A DNA stretch of 47,690 bases from Cytidiella melzeri (Eukaryota; Basidiomycota; Agaricomycetes; Polyporales; Irpicaceae). This document shows positions 1 to 10,373 of the stretch, piece by piece. Made by a program: the position numbers and the translations under genes. The stretch spans positions 1 to 47,690 of the forward strand of contig JABYQR010000332.1 of assembly GCA_022592445.1 (NCBI GenBank). Reading direction: 5' to 3'. Below the pieces are notes generated by a model that worked only from the letters and a program-made list of their open reading frames with translations, was not told the origin of the DNA and made no database searches. The number at the start of each line of letters is the position of its first letter. The stretch's first letter is position 1.

Positions 1-1
1 T

Positions 2-2449
2 GTACATGAAGTCCTCGAGCGACTTCAACAGCACGATCTCTACCTCCGGCCGGAAAGTGCGAGTTTGAGAAAATCTGAGATCGAATACCTCGGGTTGATC
101 ATTCGCGCCGGCGAAGTAGCTATGGACCCTGTCAAAGTCCAAGCAGTTTCTACGTGGCCCACACCCAAGAACCTCAAAGAAGTCAGAGGATTCATCGGGT
201 TTGCCAACTTCTATCGCCGCTTCATTCAAGACTTCTCAAAGCACGCACGGCCTCTACACGACCTTACTAAGAAGGACGTACCGTTTGTCTGGGGTCCAGC
301 ACAAGAGACTGCCTTCACGCTGCTAAAGAAGGCCTTTACCACTAAGCCTATCTTGGCAGTCTGGGACCCTGAACTCCCTACACGCCTAGAAGTTGATGCC
401 TCGGGCTATGCGACCGGTGGAATCATCTCCCAGAAATCGAAGGAAGATGGATTCTACCACCCTATCGCCTACCGGTCCGCCTCTATGACTGAAGCAGAGC
501 GTAACTACGAAATCTTTGATCGGGAGATGTTAGCCATCACCGAGGCTCTCAAAGATTGGCGCCACTACCTTGAGGGGCTCAAGGAACCGTTTGAGATCTG
601 GACAGATCACGCAAACCTGCAGTACTGGAAGACTGCGCAACACCTCACTCGACGTCAAGCACGTTGGTCATTACTCTTGGCTGACTTCGACTTCGTGTTG
701 GTACACAAGCCCGGTAGTACCATGATACACGCTGATCCTCTCTCTCGTCTTCACTCTCACGCTGTCACGGACGAAGAAGACAACAAGGATCAGGTGGTAC
801 TGAAACCGGAACACTTCCGGATCCTCGCTACTAGTGCACTCGCCACTGCTTCTCCACTCGAATCAAAGATCTGAGAATGCACGGAGCAAGAAGCAGAAGT
901 CGCACAAGCTCTCGCTACCCTTCGCAAACTTGTCAGCGGTTTACTCGAATGGGAAGAGAGTGACGGGCTCATCTATTACAAGGGAAAACTCTACATCCCT
1001 AACAACAAAGAGCTCCGTCGCGAAATCGTCAAATCTTGCCATGACGCACCCGCAGCTGGTCATCCGGGCAAACATGGCACCATAGAGCTAGTCTCACGAC
1101 ACTATTGGTGGCCAAAGATGAATGCTTTCGTTGAGACTTACGTACTAGGCTGTGATCGCTGTCAACGCTATAAGTCAGCTCCGCACCCTAAAGCAGTACT
1201 ACAACCTCAGGAAACTCCGGCCGGACCTTGGGAACACGTCGGAGTAGATCTCATCACTCAGCTACCACCTTCTAAGGGATTTGATTCGATCGCGGTCTAC
1301 GTCGACCATTACTCCGATCAAACGCACATCATCCCCACTACTACTAAGGTTAACGCTGAGGGGATTGCCGATCTACACTACAAAGAAGTATTCCGACTTC
1401 ACGGCATTCCCAAGAAGGTGTTCTCTGACCGAGGACCCCAGTTTGCAGCACGCTTCATGCGTGCGCTCTATCACCGCCTGGGCATAGAGACTGGTTTTAC
1501 GACCGCCTATCATCCGCAAGGAGAGGGCAAAGTCGAACGCAAAAACCAGGATATCGAACAGTATCTGCGTCTATTCTGTCAGCAACGACAAGACGACTGG
1601 GTCGATCATCTACCGGCGGCTGAGTTTGCACTCAACTCGCGAGTACACGCGGGTAACTCCCAAACACCGTTTGAAGTCATCTATGGATATCGCCCCGACT
1701 TCACCATACCAGTCGGCAAGCGAAGCAATATCCCATCACTCGATGAGCGCCTTGACAATATGGCTCGAGTATGCAAGGAGACCGAAGCAGCTCTTCGTCT
1801 AAGCAAAGAAAAGATGAAGCAACTCTATGAGTCTGAGAAGCGCTCTCCACGCGTCTTCCAAGTAGGGGACATGGTCTGGCTGAACGCTAAGAACGTCCAG
1901 ATCCACCAGGCTACCCCTAAACTCTGTCCTCGACAACTTGGCCCGTACAAAGTCATTGAACGCATTGGCGATCTCGATTACAAACTCGATCTACCCAGCT
2001 ATCTCCGAATCCACCCCGTCTTCCATATCAACCGTCTAAGTCCCTGGCACGACAACGGCAAAAACGTACCTCCACCTCCTGATCCTATCGTCATAGAAGG
2101 AGAAGAACAGTATGTCGTCGAAAAAGTGTTAGACAGCAGGCTACACGGACGTTGGAAGAAATTGCAATTCCTTGTCAAATGGGAAGGGTATTCAGACGGA
2201 CACAATAGCTGGGAACCGGTTGAAAACCTCGAGAATAGTCAAGAAGCGATTGACGACTTCTACAAAGCAAACCCCGGAGCGCCCCGGGTCATCAAAGCTT
2301 CACTCTTCGCGGATCTCCGCTCGCACTTTTGGGAATTCAATACCCAGACCGACCCCGCTTTCCTTCGCACGATCTATCCATCTACATACGATCTTAGCTG
2401 GGATGAAGGCAAACACATCGGTCTGGATATCTCAAGAACATCACACTGA
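2..2449 (+). pseudogene. Ty3/gypsy pol: RT thumb, RNase H, integrase, chromodomain (one internal stop)
   Basis: One frame runs from base 2 to the stop at 2447-2449, broken only by TGA at 872-874. The RNase H part has the expected acidic residues (LEVDASG, FDREM, TDHANL, HADPLSR). The integrase part has the HHCC zinc site (AGHPGKHG ... CDRCQ), then the catalytic triad Asp-Asp-Glu in GVDLITQ, FSDRGPQF and GKVERKNQ. A C-terminal chromodomain begins near base 2110 (YVVEKVLDSR, KWEGYSDGHNSWEP) with its aromatic residues kept; in chromoviruses this domain steers integration toward histone-marked chromatin. At the left edge an A run at 54-56 looks one base short and one at 70-73 one base long, garbling about six residues between two good RT stretches. 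The TGA could be a CGA arginine codon hit by CpG decay. Confidence 0.9.
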
Positions 2450-2601
2450 CGGGTAACGTCGAGTCAATGACACCAGAAGGGGAGAAACTTCCTAGCATCC
2501 TTCTGACTAGACAATCGGGGCAATTCTGCTGAATCCCTGTAGACGGGTAGAAGACCTCTATCACCACAGCACAGTGATGCTTCGCGAGGACACTCGATTT
2601 T

Positions 2602-2612
2602 AGGAGGGGGGT
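2602..2612 (+). other. Polypurine tract of family A element
   Basis: A purine run (aggaggggggt) ends two bases before the LTR TGTCA. This is the usual plus-strand primer position of LTR retrotransposons and fixes the LTR start at 2615. No independent evidence beyond position and composition. Confidence 0.75.
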
Positions 2613-2614
2613 AA

Positions 2615-3368
2615 TGTCATGGATGGCCTGACTAGCCCTTAATTTTCGCAATTTACCTCTTGTTTTTATCTGTAAAACTCCGGGCTACAACCTAGTTTTA
2701 ATTCTCTCTGCATAAACTCCTTTGCACGTCTATTAAGCGCCCGTATCACGTGGCTTAGACGCTCCACACGGTCACATTACTTGCTACTACGTCACACTGG
2801 CATGTGACTTAGCTTAAGTAAGACCACATGGCTACAAGCACATGGCTCAGCCCATAGCTAGGGTTTGACGTCATAGATACTGTCCACATGGGCTCCTTAT
2901 TGTTCTTTCCTTATTGTTCTCTTTATGGAAGGATGTTCTCACAGGTGTGGGAATGGAATACAATAGTTGGTCTCCTTTTAGATAGATTCTCTCACGGGTA
3001 GAGTTCTTGGCAAGGTCTAGACAATAGCTATTGTTCTCCTTTAGGTAGTTCTTTTGTTCTTCGTTCACACGGCTTCTTGCAAAGCCTGCCCTCAACATGG
3101 TCTGTGCGCAGGTCCCTGAAGTCTATATACTGCTACATGTACGCTCCTGGCCCCCATCTCGACCTCTTGGTCTTTACTGGGCTAGGTAAGCCACCCCCTC
3201 TTGTACTATATAGCTGGTAGTACAAATACTAACTTGGTCTTTACTGGGCTAGCAACTTGCATAAAGTTTATAGCTGGTGAGAGCATTGTGCTATACGCCT
3301 GCCACCACCTCGTTGTCGTCTTCCACTCCGTGTCCCTAGTCGTTACGTCGAGCTCTGTCTCCGTGACA
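2615..3368 (+). repeat. Family A LTR, copy A1 (3' LTR)
   Basis: A 754-bp LTR with TGTCA...TGACA ends, repeated inverted at 6369-7125 and direct at 44199-44966. It carries a TATA box (tatata, 3124-3129), an upstream TGACGTCA CRE-like palindrome near 2868, and a 17-bp direct repeat (ggtctttactgggctag) around 3170 and 3237 in its 3' part. All three copies contain an antisense open frame beginning MLRAGFARS. Confidence 0.92.
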
Positions 3369-3601
3369 GTCCTCCTCATGCTCGATGGTGGTGCGAGCCT
3401 GCTCCTCGAGGTCAATCCTCTTGATGAGGGGCTTGTTATCGGGGTACTTGAGCCGGCGAGGCTTGCCAGCGTCCTTGAACTTGTCAAGAGTCTCCTTGGA
3501 GACTGAGAGGCGTTCTTGAAGTCTGGTGACTTCGTTGCGGACAGGAATGGAGTAGGGGCCTTGCGACCAGACCTAGCAGCGATGAAGCAGGAAAGTGGCA
3601 T
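3369..3601 (-). pseudogene. Family B internal ORF, 5' fragment
   Basis: The homologue of the frame starting at 46845 begins with ATG at 3601-3599 (MPLSCFIAARSG). A one-base deletion after GRKAP, compared with the right-hand copy, shifts the frame. The coding region is then cut at 3369 by the family A insertion. Because the two copies carry different single-base lesions, each shows what the other lost. No recognised domain; see the right-hand copy. Confidence 0.7.
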
Positions 3602-4181
3602 GGTGACTGTGTGTGACAATGTGTGATGAGCTTGACAGCTCAGCGGTGTGCGAAACAAATCTCCATAAAGGAGAGGTCCTGTGTGTGCGTGGGGTAGTGC
3701 CGGCGTCGGCCTGGACTCTCTCTCCAGGTCTGGTGGTGTAAGGATCTCTGTCATGGTTCCACCCATGCGGCAAATGGTTGGCGGATCAGTATTACACTGA
3801 CCCTAAGTCCGGCCAGAACCAGTTACCCGTCTTTGTGCCTAGGCACTCATGGGTTTCTAATCCTGTTGTCTAGCTCTTATAACGAGCCGTCTGACACCAG
3901 ACTCCACTATCGCCTGTGGGGAGGCACACTTTCATCATGTTGGCATAATGCCAACCCCTGCTCTGATCAGCTCTAGGAGCGTTGGGCGAGAGGGTGATTC
4001 AAGTTGTGCACATCAAGGCAAAGCCTAGACATGACTACCACTTAGAGCCTATGGTCCGGCTACCTCTATTTCTAGAGGATCTGTAGAGGGGCCCACGCAC
4101 AGGCACAAGACCTAGAAGAAAGAGGAAAGAAACCTCCAGCACATCCAGAGACGTGAGGGAGTAGGGGCAGTCTTATCCAAA

Positions 4182-4907
4182 TGTAACAGTAAGGTTACTA
4201 CTCACCAGATAAGTTGTTAAACTTTGAAGGGATAGAGTGAGATAGAGTGTAAGAGGTGTGGTGAGCAAAGTACTGGAGAGTACTAAGTAGTTCTTTATCA
4301 ACAGAGTGGATAAGACTGAGGGGATATGCCCTCAGGAGTGCCTCTATATATACATGAAGGGGAGGACCCCAGGTACTACCCTAAGACCCCTAATACCTAC
4401 ATGAGTAAGCAAAGTAATCTACCTTACTAAGCATGCCCTATGCCCTAGTGGTGCCACTTCAATAATCAAGCAATAGCAATTGTCCCCATGACCTGACCCC
4501 ATGACCCAGTCCCAAGGCTAGACTTGTTCTAGCTTGTTCTAAGACAAGGCTAGACTTTTCCAGAAGGTTCTAAGAACTATGACATCATCTAATGGAATGT
4601 TCTATACTATGACATCATAGTTCCAGCATGTTCCACAATGTTCCAGAGAGTTCTATCATGTGATACACAGATAAGGAAAGGAGCGCATCAGCACATCAGA
4701 GACAGGAGGCGCATCAGCGCATCAATTGATAGGCACTGAGAATAAGCGCCGGAATAAGCGCCTGATAAGCGCCAGATAAGCGCTGGATAAGCGCCTAAAT
4801 AGACGCTGGATAAGCGCTGGATAAGCGCTTGACAAGCGCTTAAATATTCCCAATAATACCGTGGCCTGGTAAGGCAAGTCTTGTAGAAACATTGAAAATC
4901 TGTGACA
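4182..4907 (-). repeat. Family B LTR, copy B1
   Basis: A 726-bp LTR running TGTCACAG...TGTTACA on the minus strand. Near its 5' end (about 4735-4840) is an array of degenerate 11-bp units of the type GGCGCTTATCC. Further in are paired ATGATGTCATAG motifs (ATF/CREB-like) and a TATATATA box. It abuts a decayed Ty3 RNase H fragment at 4908. Confidence 0.9.
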
Positions 4908-5839
4908 TGACTGAGACCAAACAAAACTATGAGATCTATGATTGAGAACTCATAGCAATTGTGCAAGCTCTTGAAGACTGGCATCACTACCTGGAAGGAT
5001 TACCAGAGAATTCGCTATCTTCTCCAATCATAAAAACCTCGAGTAATGGAAGACAGCTCATAACTTGACACGTCATCAAGCATGTTGGTCATTATTCCTC
5101 TTATGTTTTAACTTTGAGATCATTTTAAAGCCTGGGAAATTTATGGTAAAGTCGGATTCCATGTCACGATTGGGTCAACATGAGGTCAAATACGAAGAAG
5201 ACAATCTGTCATGAGTAGTCTTAGCATCCGAGGTTTTCCGAGCCGCTGCATCTCAACGTGGACAGGCTAGTGTACAGCCAGATAGAGATCTGTTGAAACA
5301 AAATCTGTGAATGTTCCCTCCGAGAAACCAAGGTGGCAGAAGCACTTGCCAAACTTAAGAAACTTGGACCTCACCTTCTTAGCCGCAGACTCAAAGAATG
5401 GAATGTAGAAAAAATGGGTTGCTATTTTTACGGGGAAAGGTTTACATCCCAAAAGATGATGAGATCCAAAAGGAACTAGTTTGGAAACATCATGATTTAC
5501 CAGCTGCCGGACATCCGGGCAGGTACAAAACACTGGAACTACTATTGCGGAACTATTGGTGGCCCAGCATGACACGCTTTGTCAATGATTACATAAACAC
5601 ATGCGACACATGTCAGAGAACCAAGACATATCCTGCCCAACACGTGGTCCACTCAATCCTCTGGATCTGCCCAATGTTCTGAGGGAGAGTGCCAAAACAG
5701 ATTTCATTGTCAAGCTGCCGCCAGGTAAAGGATATGATTCCATCACAGTCAACGCAGGTGCATTGCTAGCCATCACAGGAAACCATGAAAACTCCTGAAT
5801 GACATGGATAGTCCAACAGAGACCAGATTTTTCCAACAT
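4908..5839 (+). pseudogene. Family D Ty3 pol fragment (RNase H to integrase core), decayed
   Basis: The first bases encode the RNase H stretch with NYEIYD, then a TGA where an Arg is expected, then LIAIVQALEDW. Several stops follow, then a readable integrase zinc domain at about 5398-5682 (HHDLPAAGHPGRYKT, NYWWPSM, CDTCQRTK). The start of the integrase core (IVKLPPGKGYDSI) follows in another frame. The fragment is cut by family B LTR at 4907 and by another LTR-like sequence at 5840. It is nearly colinear with 44143-45539, which preserves the integrase core. It carries an unoccupied version of the site into which LTR A3 inserted. Confidence 0.85.
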
Positions 5840-6368
5840 TGTCACAAGTTTACAGCATTAGGCGCCTATCTAGAGCGCTTATTTTCCGGCTAGGAGTGTT
5901 GCCGGACCTAACCCTAACCCGGGTCACGTGACATCCTGCCTTATTTATCAATAGTCCAGACCCAAACCCTAGACTCAATCCGGAGTGGTTCCAGATCAAC
6001 CTAGGCTATTGTTCTATAGTTTCCCTTCCATTGTTAGGGATTCCCCCAGTTCTTATTGTTAAATTCTCTTTTGACTATTGTCTTCTGTCTATTGTTAGAG
6101 ATTCCCCAGGGATTCCCCCAGTTTTTATTGTTCTATTGTTCTGTAGTTCTAGCTCTATTGTTCTACGTACCCTGGTCCTTAACAGTTACTCTGATCCTTG
6201 ACAGTTACCCTGGTCCCTTATTGTTCTATTGTTACTCCAGCCCCACAGTTACTCCAGTCCCTAGTGTGGGAACTTGCGCACAGACCACCTGGCCACAGTA
6301 TATATAGTAGACCTTACCATCCCTAGCTCTGCATCTTGACCTCTCTGTCATTTGCACTGCTAGGTGAG
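5840..6368 (+). repeat. LTR-like fragment of an unassigned element
   Basis: Starts TGTCACAAG, like the start of LTR B, and then reads ttaggcgcctatc in the same relative place, but the rest is different. It has a TATATATA box at 6299-6306 preceded by pyrimidine-rich repeats built on tattgttct. This looks like the U3-R part of an LTR of a family related to B. The 3' end is not visible because an inverted A LTR begins at 6369. It could be the 5' LTR of the element C that resumes at 7126, but PBS and leader are missing. Confidence 0.55.
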
Positions 6369-7125
6369 TGACACGGAGACGGGGCTCGACGTGACAAACA
6401 GGGACACGGAGTAGATATCGACGTGGAGGTGGTGGCAGGCGTGAAGCACAATGCCCTCACCAGCTATCAGACTTTGTTCAAGTTATCTAGCCCAGTAAAG
6501 ACCAAGTTAGTATTCTGACTACCAGCTATGTAGTACAGAGGGGATTTGCTTACCTAGCCCAGTAAAGACCAAGAGGTTGAGATGGGGGCTAGGAGCGTAC
6601 ATGCAGCAGTATATGTATACTTCAGGGACCTGCGCACAGACCATGTTGAGGGCAGGCTTTGCAAGAAGCCGTGTGAACGAAGAACAAAAGAACTACCTAA
6701 AGGAGAACAATAGCTATTGTCTAGACCTTGCCAAGAACTCTACTCGTGAGAGAATCTATCTAAAAGGAGACCAACTATTGTATTCTATTCCCACACCTGT
6801 GAGAACATCCTTCCATAAAGAGAACAATAGGGAAAGAACAAAAGGAGCCCATGTGAACGGTATCTATGACGTCAAACCCTAGCTATGGGCTGAGCCATGT
6901 GCTTGTAGCCATGTGGTCTTACTTAAGCTAAGTCACATGCCAGTGTGACGTAGTAGCAAGTAACATGACCGTGTGGAGCGTCTAAGCCACGTGATACGGG
7001 CGCTTAGTAGACATGCAAAGGAGATTATGCAGAGAAGGTTGCAACTGGGTTGCAGCCCGGAGTTTTACAGATCAAAACAAGAGGTAAATTGCAAAAATTA
7101 AGGGCTAGTCGGGCCATCCACGACA
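6369..7125 (-). repeat. Family A LTR, copy A2 (inverted)
   Basis: A 757-bp copy of the A LTR on the minus strand with intact terminal TGTCG...TGTCA. The flanking pentamers (gtgag left, gatac right) do not match, and the sequences on the two sides are different, so this is not a clean solo-LTR insertion. Confidence 0.9.
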
Positions 7126-7126
7126 G

Positions 7127-7384
7127 ATACCCACACCAGCCCCTGTACATGAACCACCTCCCCCTCCCTCTGCAGAACAATTGCTGCAAGCACTCCTCCT
7201 TGGTCAGCAACAGCTGACCCAAGCCATCACAGCACTGATCCAGAATCAGCAGCAACCGGTCAACAACAAGTCTAGGGAAAGGGTGGTAGAGAAACCTGCC
7301 AGTCCCCTGACAAGGGTAAAGGGAAAAAGCCAACCAAGGGCAAGGATTTTTTCTGAAGCATCATGTGACTCCCTGCAAACATGA
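7127..7384 (+). pseudogene. Gag-like fragment of element C
   Basis: An open frame rich in Pro and Gln (EPPPPPSAEQLL, GQQQLTQAITALI) followed by a Lys/Arg-rich tail. The composition resembles the low-complexity, basic parts of Ty3 Gag. No capsid motif or zinc knuckle is visible, so the assignment rests mainly on position just upstream of the protease. Confidence 0.5.
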
Positions 7385-7919
7385 ATGCTTAGGCCCTGAT
7401 ACCCTCGATCTTTGTACCGTAGATACTGTCAAAAATGTAGCCCATTCTAAGAATTCATTTTTTCTAATGGTTACAATTTGGGTATATGGAAAGAAAGTGC
7501 AGGTCAAAGCTCTGGTAGATTCAGGAGCCACAACCACGTTCATCAGTAAGTCAGTGGTTGAAAGTAACAATCTGGTAACAAATCAACTGGCGTCACCGTT
7601 TAACGTAATCAACGTCAACAGTACTCCCAATAAAGATGGTCAAATCACTCACTCAGTACGTGCATACCTAGAAATAGGTTCGCACAGAGCAAGACAACAC
7701 ATGCTTGTTACTGATCTTGGTAGTAAACAAATGATTATCGGGATGACCTTCTTATGCCGCCACAATCCGCAGATAGATTGGGCAAATGGCGAGTGGAGAT
7801 TTACCAGATGTCCTGAACTCTGTGCCCCAAGAGCTCGTAAAAACATCACTGTAACTCAAGAAGAGATTGATGAGCTTGAGTTACCTAATTTGAGGAAGGT
7901 GCCTTCCTTCCCAAAGTAG
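7365..7919 (+). pseudogene. Retropepsin-like aspartic protease of element C
   Basis: A 184-residue open frame with the retropepsin active-site signature ALVDSGATTTFIS and a downstream IIGMTFL segment that corresponds to the second hydrophobic-Gly motif of the family. The DSGA catalytic triplet is intact. It ends with a TAG at 7917-7919 shortly before the RT frame; in an active element this would be part of a continuous pol. Confidence 0.85.
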
Positions 7920-7942
7920 CTAAACTATACCCGCTGTCTCCA

Positions 7943-10076
7943 ATGGAAAAGAATTCTCTAGATCAATGGATTGAAGAGGAACTCCGAAAAGGTTACATCT
8001 GCAAATCAAAGAGTCCGATTGCAGCACCTGTGTTCTTTGTCAAGAAGAAAGATGGTTTGTTACGCCTTGTGCAAGACTACCAAAAACTGAACGACATCAC
8101 AGTGAAAAAGCGGTACCCTATACCTCGCATCAACGATTTAATCAATTCGTTAACCAAGGCCAAGTTCTTCTCAAAGATTGATCTTGGATGGGGATACAAT
8201 GATGTTCGCATCCGAAAGGGCGACAAATGGAAGACGGTGTTCATCACATACCGTGGCCTTTTCAAAGCCAAGGTGATGTATTTTGGTTTCAGCAATGCAC
8301 CTGCAACATTGCAAGCCATGATGAATGAAATTCTGAGTGATTTGATCTTAGAACGACATGTCATGGTGTATCTCGACAACATCCTCATCTTCACTGAAGA
8401 CAAGAAGGAAAACTGTCATATCACACAGAAAGTGCTCAAGCATCTACGCAAGAACGATCTATTCGCCAAACTGGAAAAATGCTTTTTTGAAAAAGATCGC
8501 ATTGAGTACCTAGGCATTATCATTTCTCACGGACACATCAAGATGGATCCAGCCAAATTCACTGGAGTTACTGAGTGGCCGCGACCTGAAAAGTTTAAGC
8601 AAGTCCAAGCCTTTACAGGCTTCGCCAACTTTTATTGGTGTTTCATCAAGGACTTTGCTAAACACGCAAAACCGCTCACTATTCTGACAAAGAAGGACCA
8701 ATCCTTGATCTGGAAAGATGCTCAGTAACAGGCCTTCCAAAGTCTGAAAAAGGCTTTTACGTCAGCACCCATTCTGAGGATACCAGATGACAAAAATCCT
8801 TTCCATCTGGAAAAAGACACTAGCGACTTTGCTACAGGAGCAGTACTATCACAACTGGATCCAGCTGACAAGCTGTGGCATCCAGTAGCCTTCTACTCTA
8901 AATCACTCAACGTCCATGAACATAACTATGAGATATACAATAAAGAGTTGTTGGCTATTATCCGTGCCCTGGAAGAGTATAGTCAACATCTGGAGGGACA
9001 TCTGATTACCGTAGAAATATGGTCGGATCACCAAAACCTGACATATTTCAGGAATGCCCAGAAGCTGACTTGGAGACAAGCGCGATGGGCATTATACCTC
9101 ATGCAATTCAATTTTGTGCTCCGGCACAAACCCAGAAAGACCATGCTTACCGCAGATCCTCTGTCCAGGAGGCCAGATCATGAAGAGGGGGTAAATTCCA
9201 GACATGAGGACAAAACTCTCCTTAAACCAGAGTTTTTTGCCATCTCTGCTATCAAAAACTCTAATGACTTGCCTATCAACAATGATGAAATCCTAAGATG
9301 GGTCAAAGAAGCACTCATGAACGACGGAGTTACCAAGGACTATCAGCAGTTACTTAACTCTGGTCCTAGGGAGTGCAAGAAATCACTGAAGGAATGGAAT
9401 TTTGAGAACAGATTACTCCTATACCGTGGAAAAGTCTACATTCCCAAAGATCAGAAATTAGATCTGAGATGCCAAATCATCCAGATGCATCACGATCTAC
9501 CTTCTGCCAGATATCCTGGCAGATGGAAACCGTACAAACTGATCTCGAGAAACTACTGGTGGCCAGGTTTAACCACTGATGTCAAGAAATACGTGACAGG
9601 CTGTGACACATGTCAGCAAATGAAGACTCGTCTGCAACAGCCTTATGGACCACTCATCCCTAATCCAGTTCCGGCTGAACCATGGGAAATCATGACTGTC
9701 AACTTGATTACTCAGTTACCGGAGTCTGATGGCTTCAATGCTATCTGTGTAGTCGTAGACCACCTTACTAAAAGGGCGCAGTTCTTCCCTATTGTAAACG
9801 AGTTCTCGGCAAAAGATCTTGCAGCTCTACTCTACAAGAGAGTCTGGACCCTTCATGGGTTATCTTTGCAAATCATTTCCAAGCGAGGTCCACAATTTGC
9901 AGCAGATTTATTCCAGGAATGGTGTAAAATGCTAGGGATAGAATCTCCGATGACTACCGCATATCATCCGCAAACTGATGGTCAAACTGAACGGGTAAAT
10001 CAAACGCTTGAACAGTATCTGTGTTGTTACATTGATCAACTACATGACAACTGGGCTAGACTGCTCAGCTCGGCTG
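7943..10076 (+). pseudogene. RT-RNase H-integrase of element C, catalytically damaged
   Basis: The RT runs from 7943 with a recognisable fingers/palm (AAPVFFVKKKDG, FSKIDLGWGY). Its active site reads YLDN instead of YxDD. TAA at 8726-8728 interrupts just after the connection region. The frame then continues with RNase H (HNYEIYNKEL, WSDHQNL, TADPLSR) and integrase. In the integrase the first catalytic Asp is Asn (TVNLITQLP), the second is Lys (ISKRGPQF) and the zinc-site His is Tyr (ARYPGR); only the Glu (GQTERVNQ) remains. The end of the frame, VSQIFNVST onward, is LTR B sequence, not integrase. Confidence 0.9.
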
Positions 10077-10373
10077 TGTCGCAGATTTTCAATGTTTCTA
10101 CAAGACTTGCCTTACCAGGCAACGGTATTATTGGGAATATTTAGGCGCTTATTCCAGCGCTTATTCCAGCGCTAAGGGCCTGATCAGCGCTGCATTATGT
10201 AGGCGCATTATTCCGTAGCTACCAGCCAAACAAAATAATGCGACTGATTCCCACGGCGCTCGGCGCTCAGACGTGACATTGTGTGACATTGTGTGATTTT
10301 AACTGTCATACGCCGTTGCGCCGTGAGCTGGCAGGCCGCAGACAACTTTCCTCGCGCTTTTCTCACTCCTGCT

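Larger units (their letters stand above)
1..3368 (+). mobile_element. Family A Ty3/gypsy chromovirus, 3' part with 3' LTR
   Basis: The window opens inside the reverse transcriptase of a Ty3/gypsy element. In order it shows the RT C-terminus, RNase H, integrase, chromodomain, a polypurine tract and a full LTR that follows the tract directly, so pol and LTR belong to one copy. The 5' LTR, gag and protease lie to the left of the window. The element is inserted in the internal region of a family-B element, whose sequence resumes on the other strand at 3369; the expected target duplication begins gtcct there, but its partner is off-window. Coding is broken by one stop and a compensated frameshift pair, so this copy is probably not autonomous but is far less decayed than its neighbours. 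Confidence 0.93.
3369..4907 (-). mobile_element. Family B LTR element, 5' LTR plus start of internal region, truncated by element A
   Basis: On the minus strand this holds a complete LTR (4907 down to 4182) and about 810 bp of internal sequence ending exactly at the family A LTR. The same LTR plus internal sequence is found on the plus strand at 45540-47690 with few differences, so the two form a long inverted repeat. The internal leader contains a perfect hairpin GTTGGCATAATGCCAAC at 3939-3955. The remainder of the element should lie beyond the left edge, on the far side of element A. Confidence 0.88.
7126..10076 (+). mobile_element. Element C, decayed Ty3/gypsy (gag end, protease, RT, RNase H, integrase)
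   Basis: A long internal region of a Ty3/gypsy element in plus orientation, bounded by an inverted A LTR on the left and by a B LTR that starts in mid-integrase on the right. Gag is reduced to a short stretch, and the integrase C-terminus and any chromodomain are absent. Coding is cut by frame changes after the protease and a TAA at 8726-8728. Key catalytic residues of RT and integrase are substituted, so it is inactive. Confidence 0.9.

Noticed and set aside
10077..10144. Shared C-terminus (IFNVSTRLALPGNGIIGNI) of two integrase frames
   Set aside because: It looked like a conserved protein tail, but it is the translated start of LTR B at both 10077 and 45540, not integrase sequence.
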